From Mycolicibacterium sp. CBMA 247 (GTDB lineage Bacteria > Actinomycetota > Actinomycetes > Mycobacteriales > Mycobacteriaceae): a stretch of 64,000 bases of DNA. Shown one piece after another: positions 1-8,747 of the stretch. The stretch covers positions 1,178,001 to 1,242,000 of the forward strand of contig NZ_VTGX01000001.1 in assembly GCF_009729095.1 (NCBI RefSeq), given 5' to 3'. The position numbers and the translations under genes were made by a program. Position 1 is the stretch's first letter, and each line of letters opens with the position of its first letter. The notes beneath the pieces are model-generated. The model made no database searches. It worked only from the letters and a program-made list of their open reading frames with translations, and was not told the origin of the DNA.

Positions 1-791
1 TAGTCGTAGCCACCCTTTTCGGCGGCGTCGAGATCCCAGTCGATGTGGAATTCCCGGTAGTCCCGGCCGGCCTGCAGATCGTCCCTGCCGAAGAAGTCGG
101 TGATCCGGTAGCCGTCGGCGGTGAGCACCACGGCCTGGTCCTGGCCGAGCTCGACGGCGTGCCGGGTGTGCTCGATGAACGCCGCCACATCGGAGCCGAC
201 GAACATCTCGCCCTCACCGATGCCGACTACCAGCGGGGTGGACCGGCGCGCCGCCACGATCGTGCCCGGATCGTCGGCGTTGGCGAACACCAGCGTGAAG
301 TGGCCTTCCAGGCGCTGCAGCACGGCCAGCACGGAGGCAGGAAAATCGCCGGCAGTCGCCCCGTCGCGGTACTGGCGCGCCACCAGGTGTACGGCCACCT
401 CGGAATCGGTGTCGCTGGCGAACTCCACCCCGTCGGCTTCCAGCTCGGCGCGCAGGCCGGCGAAGTTCTCGATGATGCCGTTGTGGACGACGGCGATCTT
501 GGCTGCGGCATCGCGGTGCGGGTGCGCGTTGCGGTCGGTGGGACGACCGTGGGTGGCCCAGCGGGTGTGACCCAGGCCGGTGCTGCCGGTCAGCACGCCT
601 TCGTCGGTCTCGGCGAGGGTGGCCTCCAGGTTGGCCAGCCGGCCGGCGCGGCGACGTACCGTCAACCCGCCGTTGCCGTCGACCAGTGCGATTCCCGCGG
701 AGTCGTAACCCCGGTATTCCATCCGCCGCAGCGCGTCGACCACGATGCCGCGGGCCGGGCGCGCCCCGACGTAGCCGACGATTCCACACAT
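1..791 (-). CDS. glmS: Glutamine-fructose-6-phosphate aminotransferase, N-terminal part (cut by window edge)
   Basis: This is the glutaminase half of GlmS, which makes glucosamine-6-phosphate from fructose-6-phosphate and glutamine, the first step of amino-sugar supply for the cell wall. The protein starts MCGIVGYVGARPARG, so the catalytic nucleophile is the N-terminal Cys exposed after Met removal. The Ntn glutamine amidotransferase signatures RRMEYRGYDSAG, GHTRWATHG and VVHNGIIENF follow in order, and ANADD/SDVAAFIEHT-type segments come later. Only about 263 residues are visible; the two SIS isomerase domains lie beyond the left edge. It is divergent from the hydrolase-like gene at 910. The start at 791 is fixed by the required N-terminal Cys. 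Confidence 0.96.
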   Translation of the reverse strand, partial: MCGIVGYVGARPARGIVVDALRRMEYRGYDSAGIALVDGNGGLTVRRRAGRLANLEATLAETDEGVLTGSTGLGHTRWATHGRPTDRNAHPHRDAAAKIAVVHNGIIENFAGLRAELEADGVEFASDTDSEVAVHLVARQYRDGATAGDFPASVLAVLQRLEGHFTLVFANADDPGTIVAARRSTPLVVGIGEGEMFVGSDVAAFIEHTRHAVELGQDQAVVLTADGYRITDFFGRDDLQAGRDYREFHIDWDLDAAEKGGYD

Positions 792-909
792 AGGTTCTCA
801 GGGTAGTGCAGTCGGCCGCCTGACCCGATTCCGCGCCGACGGCATTTGACGCAAATCACCGTTGATCGCACCCGGGCAGGGATTCGGCGCCGTGGGCTAC
901 GGTCAACGC

Positions 910-1761
910 GTGGCCAGCACAAAGAAGCTCTTCGCCGGGTTGACCCGCCGCGGACCGCATCGGGTCCTGCGCGGCGACCTGGCTTTCGCCGGAATGCCCG
1001 GGGTGGTGTACACCCCGGAGTCCGGCCTGAACCTGCCTGGCGTGGTGTTCGGCCACGACTGGATGACGCAATCGGACAACTACACGCGCACGCTGGAGCA
1101 CCTCGCTTCGTGGGGCATCGTGGCCGCGGCACCCAACACCGAGACCGGCCTGGCTCCGTCGGTGCTCAATTTCGCCTTCGACCTGGGCGCGGCCCTCGAA
1201 ATCATCACCGGTGTGCGGCTGGGTACCGGCAAGATCAGCGTGCACCCGGGCAAGCGGGGTGTGGTCGGACATGGCTTCGGCGGGTCCGCCGCCGTGTTCG
1301 CCGCCGCCGGGATGGGCGGTGACCCGCACCGACCGAAGGCGGTCGTCTCACTGTTCCCGACGGTGACCAAGCCGCCGGCCGAACAGCCCGCGTCGGCGTT
1401 GCAGGTGCCCGGCCTGGTTCTGACCGCCCCCGGCGACCCGATGACACTGCGCTCGAACGCTGTGGAGCTGGCCCGGGCCTGGGAGGGCGCGACGCTGCGG
1501 ACGGTCAGCAAGGCGCAGGCCGGTGGCCTGGTCGAGGGTCGGCGGCTGGCCCGTTTCATCGGTCTGCCCGGCGCCGACCGGGACACCCAGAAGATGGTGC
1601 GTGCCCTGCTCACCGGGTATCTGCTGGCCACACTGGCCGGCGACAAGACCTACCGGGACTTCGCCGATCCCGCCGTCGACCTGCCGCACACCGAAACGGC
1701 AGATCCGACCGCCGATCCGGTGGCCCTCGAGGACAAGGTCGTCGCGCTGCTCAAGGGTTGA
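910..1761 (+). CDS. Alpha/beta-hydrolase (dienelactone hydrolase-like) protein with an altered nucleophile elbow
   Basis: The protein has about 283 residues. I chose the GTG at 910 (VASTKKLFAGLTRRG) over an upstream ATG at 862 because the sequence becomes hydrolase-like from there. It shows the fold of secreted or cytosolic dienelactone hydrolase/chlorophyllase-like proteins: a core strand before GVVFGHDW, a nucleophile-elbow region VVGHGFGGSAAVFAAA, and a late strand VPGLVLTAPGDPMTL that normally carries the acid residue. The expected G-x-S-x-G reads G-H-G-F-G, so the usual Ser nucleophile is Gly. A Ser follows three residues later. The substrate is unknown and catalysis is uncertain. Its 3' end overlaps the convergent PucR gene by 11 bp. 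Confidence 0.75.
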   Translation: MASTKKLFAGLTRRGPHRVLRGDLAFAGMPGVVYTPESGLNLPGVVFGHDWMTQSDNYTRTLEHLASWGIVAAAPNTETGLAPSVLNFAFDLGAALEIITGVRLGTGKISVHPGKRGVVGHGFGGSAAVFAAAGMGGDPHRPKAVVSLFPTVTKPPAEQPASALQVPGLVLTAPGDPMTLRSNAVELARAWEGATLRTVSKAQAGGLVEGRRLARFIGLPGADRDTQKMVRALLTGYLLATLAGDKTYRDFADPAVDLPHTETADPTADPVALEDKVVALLKG

Positions 1762-3289
1762 TCCGCAGTAGCTCACGGGCTCGGATCGCAAGAAGTAATT
1801 GGGCCCGAACGTCAGGGCTTTGGAGGTCTTGCCGGGTGAGCTGAGTGATTTTGGCGACGCGGCTGCGCATGGTGTGGCGATGGATGCCTAGTTCGGCTGC
1901 TGCGCCTTCGAGGTGACCGTTGTGCCGCAAGTAGCTTTCGAGTGTGACGAGCAGGCCATCACCGGTGCCGTTCGCGCCCTTGTCCTGTTCGACAAGCGCC
2001 GCTATGGGTTCCGTGATCAGACTCAGTTCTTCTGCGCTTCGCCCACCGAGGATGACGTCGAGGAGTCCTATGTCGGCGTACGAGTGGAACGCCTTGTCAC
2101 TGTTGCCAATCAGCGCGGCGGTGTGGGCTTGGTTCACCGCGGTGGCGATGTTGTCGATAGTGGTGGGCTTGCTCAGCCCACCACGCAGGCGCTTCTGCAG
2201 TTGAGCACTGATTTCCGTGACGAGGGCCTCTGCGGTGCCGGATTCTGCGGCGTGCAAGATGATGATCAATTCGCCGGCGCGGGAACACATCAGGTAACGC
2301 GAGTGCCGGGACTCGAGCACGCGATTCGCGTGAGTTTCGGCGGTGAGGCTGGGGCCGGTGTCGCTCAGCGCCAGAACCACGATGGCATCGTCTGGGTCGA
2401 ACCGAAAATATCTGAGGATGGCGTGGTCAACCGGTGGAGAGTCGGCGAGTAGGCCGGTGGTGGTGGCGACGCGCAGGCGGTGCTCGGCGTCCAGGATCTT
2501 GGCCGGTTTCCCCATTTCGATGGAGATCAGCGACACCGCATGAGATACGAGCAAACGTTCAGTGGGAGACGGGGGTTCGTTGGTCTTGATGGCGAGGTAT
2601 CCGCGCAGCGGCTGGGCCGCTTTGAGCGCTTGAAGCGTGCAGTATCCGGAGCCGTCGGCGACGACACGGCTGGCGTGCTTGGCTCGTCTGTTGGTGCCGT
2701 CATCGATGAGCTTTGCGCCCAGCGCGCAGATGTGATCGATCTCGGGCCCATTGGCCGCCAGGGCGTTGCCGTCGACGTCGATGACGACAACAGTTGCCGA
2801 GAGGAGTTTGCTCAGCGTGGCGACGACGGCGGGTATGCCGTTTCGCAGGGTCGCACGGGCGAGCACTTCTTGTTGGTCGACGACGCGCTGGACTGAGCGG
2901 ATTTGGTCGGCGGTGACTTCGTCGATGATGGCGCGGGTGATCGCGATGAACGGGGTTTCAGCTGGAACGCTGAGCACGGGTAGCCCCAGTGCATCGCCGG
3001 CGGCGATGATTCCCCTGGGTACGGCGGAATGTGTGGTGCCCGTGTCGAAGGCAAGCGCGGCGACACCAGCCGTTGACAGCCGGGCCAGGTACTCGAACTG
3101 CTGGTCGGCGGTGGCTCCGACGTTCATGCCGGTGGTCATGACGAGTTCGCCGCCCGAAAGGTACGGCGTCGGGTCCGCGAGTTCGATCGCATGAGCCCAG
3201 GCGATCGAGCGGTCAGCCCCGTCCCGGCCGGCAATCAATGTCAGACCCAAGGCGGGGGTCTGCACGAGCCGGCGCACGGTCATTGCCAC
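1751..3289 (-). CDS. PucR-family transcriptional regulator
   Basis: A 512-residue regulator with the PucR layout. An N-terminal purine-catabolism-type domain (about residues 1-130, including a GGELVMTTGMN segment) is followed by a middle GGDEF-like/CdaR region. The C-terminal HTH_30 helix-turn-helix contains AAAELGIHRHTMRSRVAKI. PucR/CdaR proteins usually control nitrogen-compound catabolic genes and often sense the pathway substrate. It is the last gene of the leftward aminotransferase-acyl-CoA dehydrogenase-ALDH-CoA-transferase series, separated from the CoA-transferase by a 93-bp gap that could hold its own promoter. That position makes it the likely local regulator. Its 3' end overlaps the convergent hydrolase gene. 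Confidence 0.9.
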   Translation of the reverse strand: MAMTVRRLVQTPALGLTLIAGRDGADRSIAWAHAIELADPTPYLSGGELVMTTGMNVGATADQQFEYLARLSTAGVAALAFDTGTTHSAVPRGIIAAGDALGLPVLSVPAETPFIAITRAIIDEVTADQIRSVQRVVDQQEVLARATLRNGIPAVVATLSKLLSATVVVIDVDGNALAANGPEIDHICALGAKLIDDGTNRRAKHASRVVADGSGYCTLQALKAAQPLRGYLAIKTNEPPSPTERLLVSHAVSLISIEMGKPAKILDAEHRLRVATTTGLLADSPPVDHAILRYFRFDPDDAIVVLALSDTGPSLTAETHANRVLESRHSRYLMCSRAGELIIILHAAESGTAEALVTEISAQLQKRLRGGLSKPTTIDNIATAVNQAHTAALIGNSDKAFHSYADIGLLDVILGGRSAEELSLITEPIAALVEQDKGANGTGDGLLVTLESYLRHNGHLEGAAAELGIHRHTMRSRVAKITQLTRQDLQSPDVRAQLLLAIRARELLRINP

Positions 3290-3382
3290 GAGCGAAGCGC
3301 CCGTCGAGAGTGCGATTCAACGGGGCGTGGGAAATCACTTAACACCACAGCTAATGCTAGAGCCCTTGTCGCAGTGCGCGGG

Positions 3383-4498
3383 TCAGGCGGTGCAATCTCC
3401 CAGTCGGGGCGGTGCACTGCGGTACTGCGGCGGCGTGACCGACAGTGACACGGGGTTGGCGACCTGCGGGGTGGTGCTGCCCGGAACCGGGACGGTCACC
3501 GCCAGTCCCAGCTTCTCAGCGAAGGCGAATGCCTCGGCCATGTCGTTGATGGGCCCGGCGGGCACCCCCACGGCAGTGAGGACGTCATACCAGTGGTCGG
3601 CGCCGTGATTGCTGAACCTGGCCTCCAAGAGTGCGCAGAGTTCATCTCGGTGGCGCACCCGTAATGCGTTGGAGGTGAAGCGTTCGTCGTCGGCGAGCGC
3701 GTCGAGCTCGAGGGCCGTGACCAGCAGTCGGAACTGCTTGTCATTGCCGACGGCCAGCGCGATGGGCCGATCGGCGGTGTTGAAGGTTTGGTAGGGCGCG
3801 ATGCTGGGGTGGCGGTTTCCCATGGCTGTCGGGATGCTGCCGGCACCCAGGAAGCCTGAGGCCTGGTTGACCATAGAGGACAACAGCACGGTCAGCAGGT
3901 CGGTGTCGACGCGTTGTCCCTGCCCGGTGCGGTCGCGGTGGGCCAGTGCCACCAGGATGCCGGTGATGGCATGCAGGCCGGTGAGCACGTCGACCATCGC
4001 GACACCGACCTTGGTGGGGTCGCCGGGTTGCGGGCCGGTGATGCTCATCAGACCGCCGACGGCTTGGACCAGCAGGTCGTAGCCGGGCAGGTCGGCCCCG
4101 CCGGCGCGGCCGAAACCGGTGATGGCGCAGTAGATCAGGTCCGGTTTGACCTCGCGCAGGGTGTCGTAGCCGAGACCGAGTTTCTCCATGGTCCCGGGCC
4201 GGAAGTTCTCCACGACAATGTCTGCGCCGCTGACCAACTCGCGGGCGCGGGCCACGTCGTCAGGATCGGTGAGATCGAGCACCAGAGAGCGCTTATTGCG
4301 GTTGACGGCGTTGAAGTAGGTGGCCACGCCGTCGGCGTCATAAGGCGGGCCCCACTCACGGGTGTCGTCACCGACGCCGGGGCGTTCGATCTTGATGATG
4401 TCGGCGCCGAAGTCGCCGAGCAACATGGTGGCGTACGGGCCGGCGAGCACGCGACTGAAGTCGATGACGGTGATTCCCTCGAGCGCACCGACGGTCAT
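3383..4498 (-). CDS. CaiB/BaiF family (class III) CoA-transferase
   Basis: A 371-residue class III CoA-transferase. The N-terminus carries the family signature (ALEGITVIDFSRVLAGPYAT, then GADIIKIERPGVGDD), and the usual catalytic Asp is present in GYDLLVQAVGG. These enzymes move CoA between acyl-CoA and a free acid through an aspartyl-CoA thioester. The start overlaps the ALDH stop codon (ATGA), so translation is probably coupled. With an adjacent aldehyde dehydrogenase and a glutaryl-CoA-dehydrogenase-like enzyme, a glutarate (succinyl-CoA:glutarate) CoA-transferase role is the most economical inference. Formyl- or other dicarboxylate-CoA transfer cannot be excluded from sequence. Confidence 0.88.
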   Translation of the reverse strand: MTVGALEGITVIDFSRVLAGPYATMLLGDFGADIIKIERPGVGDDTREWGPPYDADGVATYFNAVNRNKRSLVLDLTDPDDVARARELVSGADIVVENFRPGTMEKLGLGYDTLREVKPDLIYCAITGFGRAGGADLPGYDLLVQAVGGLMSITGPQPGDPTKVGVAMVDVLTGLHAITGILVALAHRDRTGQGQRVDTDLLTVLLSSMVNQASGFLGAGSIPTAMGNRHPSIAPYQTFNTADRPIALAVGNDKQFRLLVTALELDALADDERFTSNALRVRHRDELCALLEARFSNHGADHWYDVLTAVGVPAGPINDMAEAFAFAEKLGLAVTVPVPGSTTPQVANPVSLSVTPPQYRSAPPRLGDCTA

Positions 4499-5967
4499 GA
4501 GCGCGGCGCTCCGCCGCGCAGGTACACCGTGGTGGTGTGGGTGAAGAATTCCCGGGCCGCCGATCCCTGTTCCTTGGGGCCCAGACCGCTCTTCTTGGCG
4601 CCGCCGAACGGCACGTGCGGATCAGCCCCGGCCGATTCGGAGTTGACGTGCAGGACTCCGACGTCGATGTGTTCGACGGCTTCCAGTGCCCGGGTCAGGT
4701 CCTGGGTGAAAACCGCTGCCGAGAGGCCGAATTCGCTGTCGTTGGCAAGCGCGAACGCTTCCTCGGCGTCGGCGGCGCGGCGCACTGCGAGCACTGGGCC
4801 GAACAACTCGTCGGTCCACACGTCGGCGGGGCGGTCGCCGAGTTCGATGACCGTCGGCGCGATGAAATAACCACGCGCCCGGGCGTCGTCGGTATAGGGC
4901 TGCCCGCCGGCCAACACTGTGGCTCCCTGGGTCCGCGCGGTTTCGATGCCGGTGGTGATCGTCTTGTGTGCCGACTCGCTGACCACCGGTCCCATCTGCG
5001 TGGCGTCGTCAACCGGATCGCCCACGACGAGCGCCCTGGCACGGTCGGCGAGCGCATCCAGGAAGCGGTCGGCGATTCCCTCGGTGAGGATCAATCGGGA
5101 TGTGGCCGTGCACTTTTGACCGGTGGAGCGGAACGCGCCCAGCATCACCTGCTCGACCGCGAGGTCCAGGTCTGCATCGTCGAGCACGACCGCGGCGTTC
5201 TTGCCGCCCATCTCGGCCTGCGCCGGAGCCCCGCGGGCGGCCGCCATGCTCGCGATACTCCGCCCGATGCCGGTCGATCCGGTGAAAGTGACGGCATCGA
5301 CGTCGGGATGGTTGACGATGCCGTCGCCGATGGCTGAGCCGCCGATGAGCAAGTTGAGCACGCCCGCCGGCAGGCCCGCGCTGTCGAGCGCATGCGCCAG
5401 GCGCGTTGCGAGCAGCGGCACTGTGCTCGCGGGCTTCCACACCACCGAGTTGCCGTAGATCAGGGCCGGCGCGATCTTCCACGCTGGGATCGCGATGGGA
5501 AAGTTGAACGGGGTGATGACCCCGACCACGCCCACCGGCTTGCGGGTGACCAGGATTTGTTCACCGGCGCGTGGGGAGGCATAGATCTCGCCGGCCTGAC
5601 GGTCACCTTCGTTGCCGTAGTAACGCAGGATCTGGGCGGCACGACGCACTTCACCGACACCTTCGGCCAGCGTCTTGCCTTCTTCGATCGACAGGTCGCG
5701 GCCCCACTCGGCGGCGTGGCCGTCGAGAACCTCGGCCGCGGCCAGCAGCACGGCACCACGCGCGGCAATCGGGGTGGCGGCCCACCCGCGACCGGACTCC
5801 GCAGCCGCAGCCACAGCCGCCTCGAGATTGTCCGCGCTCGCGGCGCCGCCTTCGGCGACGACGGACTGTGGCCGCGAAGGGTCGACACTACGGATGCCGT
5901 CACCCTCGCCGGAAACCCATTGCCCGGCAATGAGGTGCTGCAGTCGTGCAGGTGTGTGCATGGTCAT
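4495..5967 (-). CDS. NAD(P)-dependent semialdehyde dehydrogenase
   Basis: An aldehyde dehydrogenase of about 490 residues. I chose the ATG at 5967 (MTMHTPARLQHLIAGQWV) because an in-frame upstream extension is low-complexity and unlike the family. Visible motifs are VITPFNFPIAIPAWKIAPAL, the cofactor/turn segment FTGSTGIGRSIA, the general-base Glu in QAEMGGKNAAVVL and the catalytic Cys in STGQKCTATSRLIL. The GQKCTATSR form is typical of succinate-, glutarate- or 2-oxoglutarate-semialdehyde dehydrogenases. The gene overlaps the CoA-transferase by 4 bp and lies 28 bp after the acyl-CoA dehydrogenase, so it probably oxidises the semialdehyde made by the class III aminotransferase further upstream (glutarate or succinate semialdehyde). 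Confidence 0.9.
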   Translation of the reverse strand: MTMHTPARLQHLIAGQWVSGEGDGIRSVDPSRPQSVVAEGGAASADNLEAAVAAAAESGRGWAATPIAARGAVLLAAAEVLDGHAAEWGRDLSIEEGKTLAEGVGEVRRAAQILRYYGNEGDRQAGEIYASPRAGEQILVTRKPVGVVGVITPFNFPIAIPAWKIAPALIYGNSVVWKPASTVPLLATRLAHALDSAGLPAGVLNLLIGGSAIGDGIVNHPDVDAVTFTGSTGIGRSIASMAAARGAPAQAEMGGKNAAVVLDDADLDLAVEQVMLGAFRSTGQKCTATSRLILTEGIADRFLDALADRARALVVGDPVDDATQMGPVVSESAHKTITTGIETARTQGATVLAGGQPYTDDARARGYFIAPTVIELGDRPADVWTDELFGPVLAVRRAADAEEAFALANDSEFGLSAAVFTQDLTRALEAVEHIDVGVLHVNSESAGADPHVPFGGAKKSGLGPKEQGSAAREFFTHTTTVYLRGGAPRS

Positions 5968-5995
5968 TCGATAGCCCCAATCAGGTTGCAGTGGC

Positions 5996-7189
5996 TCAGC
6001 GGAACGCGGCTTGGCCGGTGAGCGCTTTGCCGATCGCGAGCATGTGCATCTCGGAGGTGCCTTCATAGGTCAGCACCGATTCGAGGTTGTTGGCGTGGCG
6101 CAGCGGCGAGTACTCCAGGGTGACGCCGCTGCCGCCGAGCAGCGTGCGGCATTCCCGCGCGATGGCCAGGGCTTCGCGCACGTTGTTGAGCTTGCCGAGC
6201 GAAACCTGTTCGGGGCGCACACCTTCGGCGTCCTTGATCCGACCCAGGTGCAGCGCCAGCAGGACACCCTTGCCCAGTTCGAGGGTCATGTTGGCCAGCT
6301 TCTCCTGGGTGAGCTGGTAGCTGGACAGCGGCCGGTCGAACACGTCGCGGCTCTGGGTGTAGGCGATGGCGGTCTCAAGGCTGTCGCGAGCAGCTCCGAG
6401 CGCACCGAACACAATTCCGAAACGCGCTTCGTTCAGGCACGACAGCGGGCCGGACAATCCGCGGGCTTCAGGCAGCTGCGCCGACGCGGGCAGGCGCACG
6501 TTGTCCAGAACCAGCTCGGAGGTCACTGACGCCCGCAATGACAGCTTCTTGTGGATCTCATTGGCGGTGAACCCCGGGGTGTTGGTGGGCACCAGGAACC
6601 CGCGGATCCCGTCGTCGGTCTGGGCCCACACGGTGGCCACGTCGGCGAGATTGCCGTTGGTGATCCACATCTTGGTGCCATTGAGAATCCAGTCGCTGCC
6701 GTCCCGACGGGCGCGGGTGCGCATCCCGGCCGGATTGGAGCCGAAGTCGGGCTCGGTGAGACCGAAGCAGCCGATCGCCTCACCGGCGGCCAGCTTGGGC
6801 AACCACTCCTGCTTCTGCTCCTCGGAGCCGAAGCGGTAGATGGAGAACATCGACAACGAACCCTGTACGGAGACGAAGCTGCGGAACCCGCTGTCGCCGG
6901 CCTCCAGTTCCATACATGCCAGCCCGTAGCTCACGGCGCTGGTGCCCGCACAACCGTAACCGTCCAGGTGCATCCCGAGAACCCCGAGGCCACCGAATTC
7001 CTTGGCCAACTCCCGCGGCAGGGTTGCCGATTCGAACCAGCCTTCGACATTCGGCTTGAGCCGGGTGTCAACGAACTGTCGGACCGTCGCGGCGATGTCG
7101 CGCTCGTCCTGATCGAGCAGGCGGTTGATGTCGAACAACTCCAGCGGCCCATAGGTTTTGGGGGCCGATGGGGCGGCGGTCAGCGTCAT
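5996..7189 (-). CDS. Acyl-CoA dehydrogenase, glutaryl-CoA dehydrogenase-like
   Basis: A 397-residue FAD-dependent acyl-CoA dehydrogenase. The flavin/substrate segments GCFGLTEPDFGSNPAGMRT and WILNGTKMWITNGNLADV are complete. The putative catalytic base is the Glu in LTYEGTSEMHMLAIGKAL near the C-terminus, the position and context used by glutaryl-CoA dehydrogenases. The SFVSVQGSLSMFSIYRFG stretch also resembles that subfamily rather than short- or medium-chain enzymes. The likely reaction is glutaryl-CoA oxidation and decarboxylation to crotonyl-CoA. It sits 35 bp downstream of the aminotransferase in the same direction. An isobutyryl- or 2-methyl-branched acyl-CoA substrate is a less likely alternative. 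Confidence 0.88.
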   Translation of the reverse strand: MTLTAAPSAPKTYGPLELFDINRLLDQDERDIAATVRQFVDTRLKPNVEGWFESATLPRELAKEFGGLGVLGMHLDGYGCAGTSAVSYGLACMELEAGDSGFRSFVSVQGSLSMFSIYRFGSEEQKQEWLPKLAAGEAIGCFGLTEPDFGSNPAGMRTRARRDGSDWILNGTKMWITNGNLADVATVWAQTDDGIRGFLVPTNTPGFTANEIHKKLSLRASVTSELVLDNVRLPASAQLPEARGLSGPLSCLNEARFGIVFGALGAARDSLETAIAYTQSRDVFDRPLSSYQLTQEKLANMTLELGKGVLLALHLGRIKDAEGVRPEQVSLGKLNNVREALAIARECRTLLGGSGVTLEYSPLRHANNLESVLTYEGTSEMHMLAIGKALTGQAAFR

Positions 7190-7224
7190 GCGTTAACTCC
7201 TTGGCGATGATTCGGTGGGTGAGG

Positions 7225-8583
7225 TCAGAGCGCGGCGAAGGCGTCGCGTACGACCCCCAGTGCCTCGATGAGCAGGTCATCGGAGATCGATAGCGGCGGC
7301 AGGAAGCGCAGCACATTGCCGAAAGTTCCGGCGGTCAACGTCAGTACACCGTTGTTCAGGCAGTGGCGGGTGACCGCGGCCACGGCGTCGCGATTGGGGG
7401 TGCGGGTGCCGGGAACGACGAGTTCGGCGGCGATCATGGCGCCACGGCCACGGATGTCGCCGAGAACTTCTGTCGTGGCGGCGATGCCACGCAGTTCACG
7501 CACCAGGATGTCGCCGATGGCTTGCGCGCGGTCGAGCAACTGACGGTTCTCGATCTCGTCGAAGACGCCCAGGGCGGCCGCGCAGGCCACCGGATTGCCG
7601 CTGTAGGTGCCTCCGATCCCGCCCGGATGCGCGGCGTCCATGATGTCGGCGCGTCCGGTGACCGCCGCCAGCGGCATGCCGCCGGCCAGGCCCTTGGCGG
7701 TGACGATCATGTCGGGCACCAAGCCGTCATGCTCACTGGCGAACCAGGTTCCGGTGCGGGCGATGCCGGCCTGCACCTCGTCGGCGACCAGCAGGATGCC
7801 GCGGTCGCGACAGAAGTCGGCCACCGCGCGCAGGAAACCGTCGGCGGGAACGATGAATCCGCCTTCACCCTGGATGGGTTCAACCACGACGCAGGCCACC
7901 GCATCGGCACCGATCTGGGCATCGATGAGTTGGGCGAACTGGCTGAACGCCTCGGCGGCGCAATTCTCCGGACCCGACGGCCAGCGATACGGGTAGGCCA
8001 TCGGCGCGCGGTACACCTCGGGGGCGAACGGCCCGAAGCTGTGCTTGTAGGGCTGGTTCTTGGCGGTCATGGTCATCGTCAGCAGCGAACGGCCGTGGAA
8101 CGCGTGGTCGAACACCACGACTGCGGGCCGCTTCGTGGCGGCGCGCGCGTACTTGACGGCGTTCTCGACTGCTTCGCTGCCGGTATTGAACAGCGCGGTG
8201 CGCTTCTCGTGTGTTCCGGGGGTGATCCGGTTGAGGATCTCGGCCACCTCGATGTAGGGCTCATACGGGGTGGCCAGGAAACACGTATGGGTGTAGCGGG
8301 CCAGCTGGTCGGCGGCGCGCGCGACGACGGCCGGCGCAGCGTTGCCCACGGTGGTGACCGCGATGCCGCTGCCCATGTCGATGAACGAGTTGCCGTCAAC
8401 GTCGACGATCACGCCACCCCCGGCGGCGGCGGCGTAGACCGGCGCGCCACTGGACAGTCCCGCGGGTAGGGCGCTGGAGCGGCGGGCGGCCAATTCGCGG
8501 GAGCGCGGGCCTGGCACCTCAGTAACCAGTCGACGCTCCTGACGCAGGTCCGGACCGCCGACCACCGTGTCGAGAATCGTCAT
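7225..8583 (-). CDS. gabT: Class III PLP aminotransferase (4-aminobutyrate / 5-aminovalerate type)
   Basis: A 452-residue GabT-type omega-aminotransferase. I chose the ATG at 8583 (MTILDTVVGGPDLRQ) over a longer in-frame extension. Landmarks are FNTGSEAVENAVKYARAAT (PLP phosphate site), VVFDHAFHGRSLLTM, VADEVQAGIARTGTWF with the cofactor Asp, and the Schiff-base Lys in MIVTAKGLAGGMPLAAVTGR. It would convert GABA or 5-aminovalerate plus 2-oxoglutarate to the semialdehyde plus glutamate. It is the first gene of the leftward operon, 35 bp from the acyl-CoA dehydrogenase. The divergent glutamate dehydrogenase could recycle the glutamate produced. Presence of a glutaryl-CoA-dehydrogenase-like neighbour favours 5-aminovalerate as a substrate. 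Confidence 0.9.
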   Translation of the reverse strand: MTILDTVVGGPDLRQERRLVTEVPGPRSRELAARRSSALPAGLSSGAPVYAAAAGGGVIVDVDGNSFIDMGSGIAVTTVGNAAPAVVARAADQLARYTHTCFLATPYEPYIEVAEILNRITPGTHEKRTALFNTGSEAVENAVKYARAATKRPAVVVFDHAFHGRSLLTMTMTAKNQPYKHSFGPFAPEVYRAPMAYPYRWPSGPENCAAEAFSQFAQLIDAQIGADAVACVVVEPIQGEGGFIVPADGFLRAVADFCRDRGILLVADEVQAGIARTGTWFASEHDGLVPDMIVTAKGLAGGMPLAAVTGRADIMDAAHPGGIGGTYSGNPVACAAALGVFDEIENRQLLDRAQAIGDILVRELRGIAATTEVLGDIRGRGAMIAAELVVPGTRTPNRDAVAAVTRHCLNNGVLTLTAGTFGNVLRFLPPLSISDDLLIEALGVVRDAFAAL

Positions 8584-8747
8584 CTCACTCGTTCCTTCCG
8601 TCGATGTGGGCGCCAGCCTACGAACGACACCACCACCACACCTATCGCCGAGCTGGACAATTTTTCGACCGAAACTATCCATATTGGCGATTTCGGTGTC
8701 GGGCGAAGTCCTTGACACTGTGGGCGTCGAAATGGAGGGACACTGCT
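8584..8747. promoter_or_regulatory. Divergent promoter region between aminotransferase and glutamate dehydrogenase genes
   Basis: This 164-bp spacer separates the two divergent starts. It contains a perfect 6-bp inverted repeat, CCGAAA at 8669-8674 and TTTCGG at 8691-8696, with a 16-bp AT-richer centre. That is a plausible operator for the local PucR protein, by inference only. A good ribosome-binding site (GGAGGG at about 8734-8739) precedes the dehydrogenase ATG at 8748 and decides that start. Confidence 0.5.
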
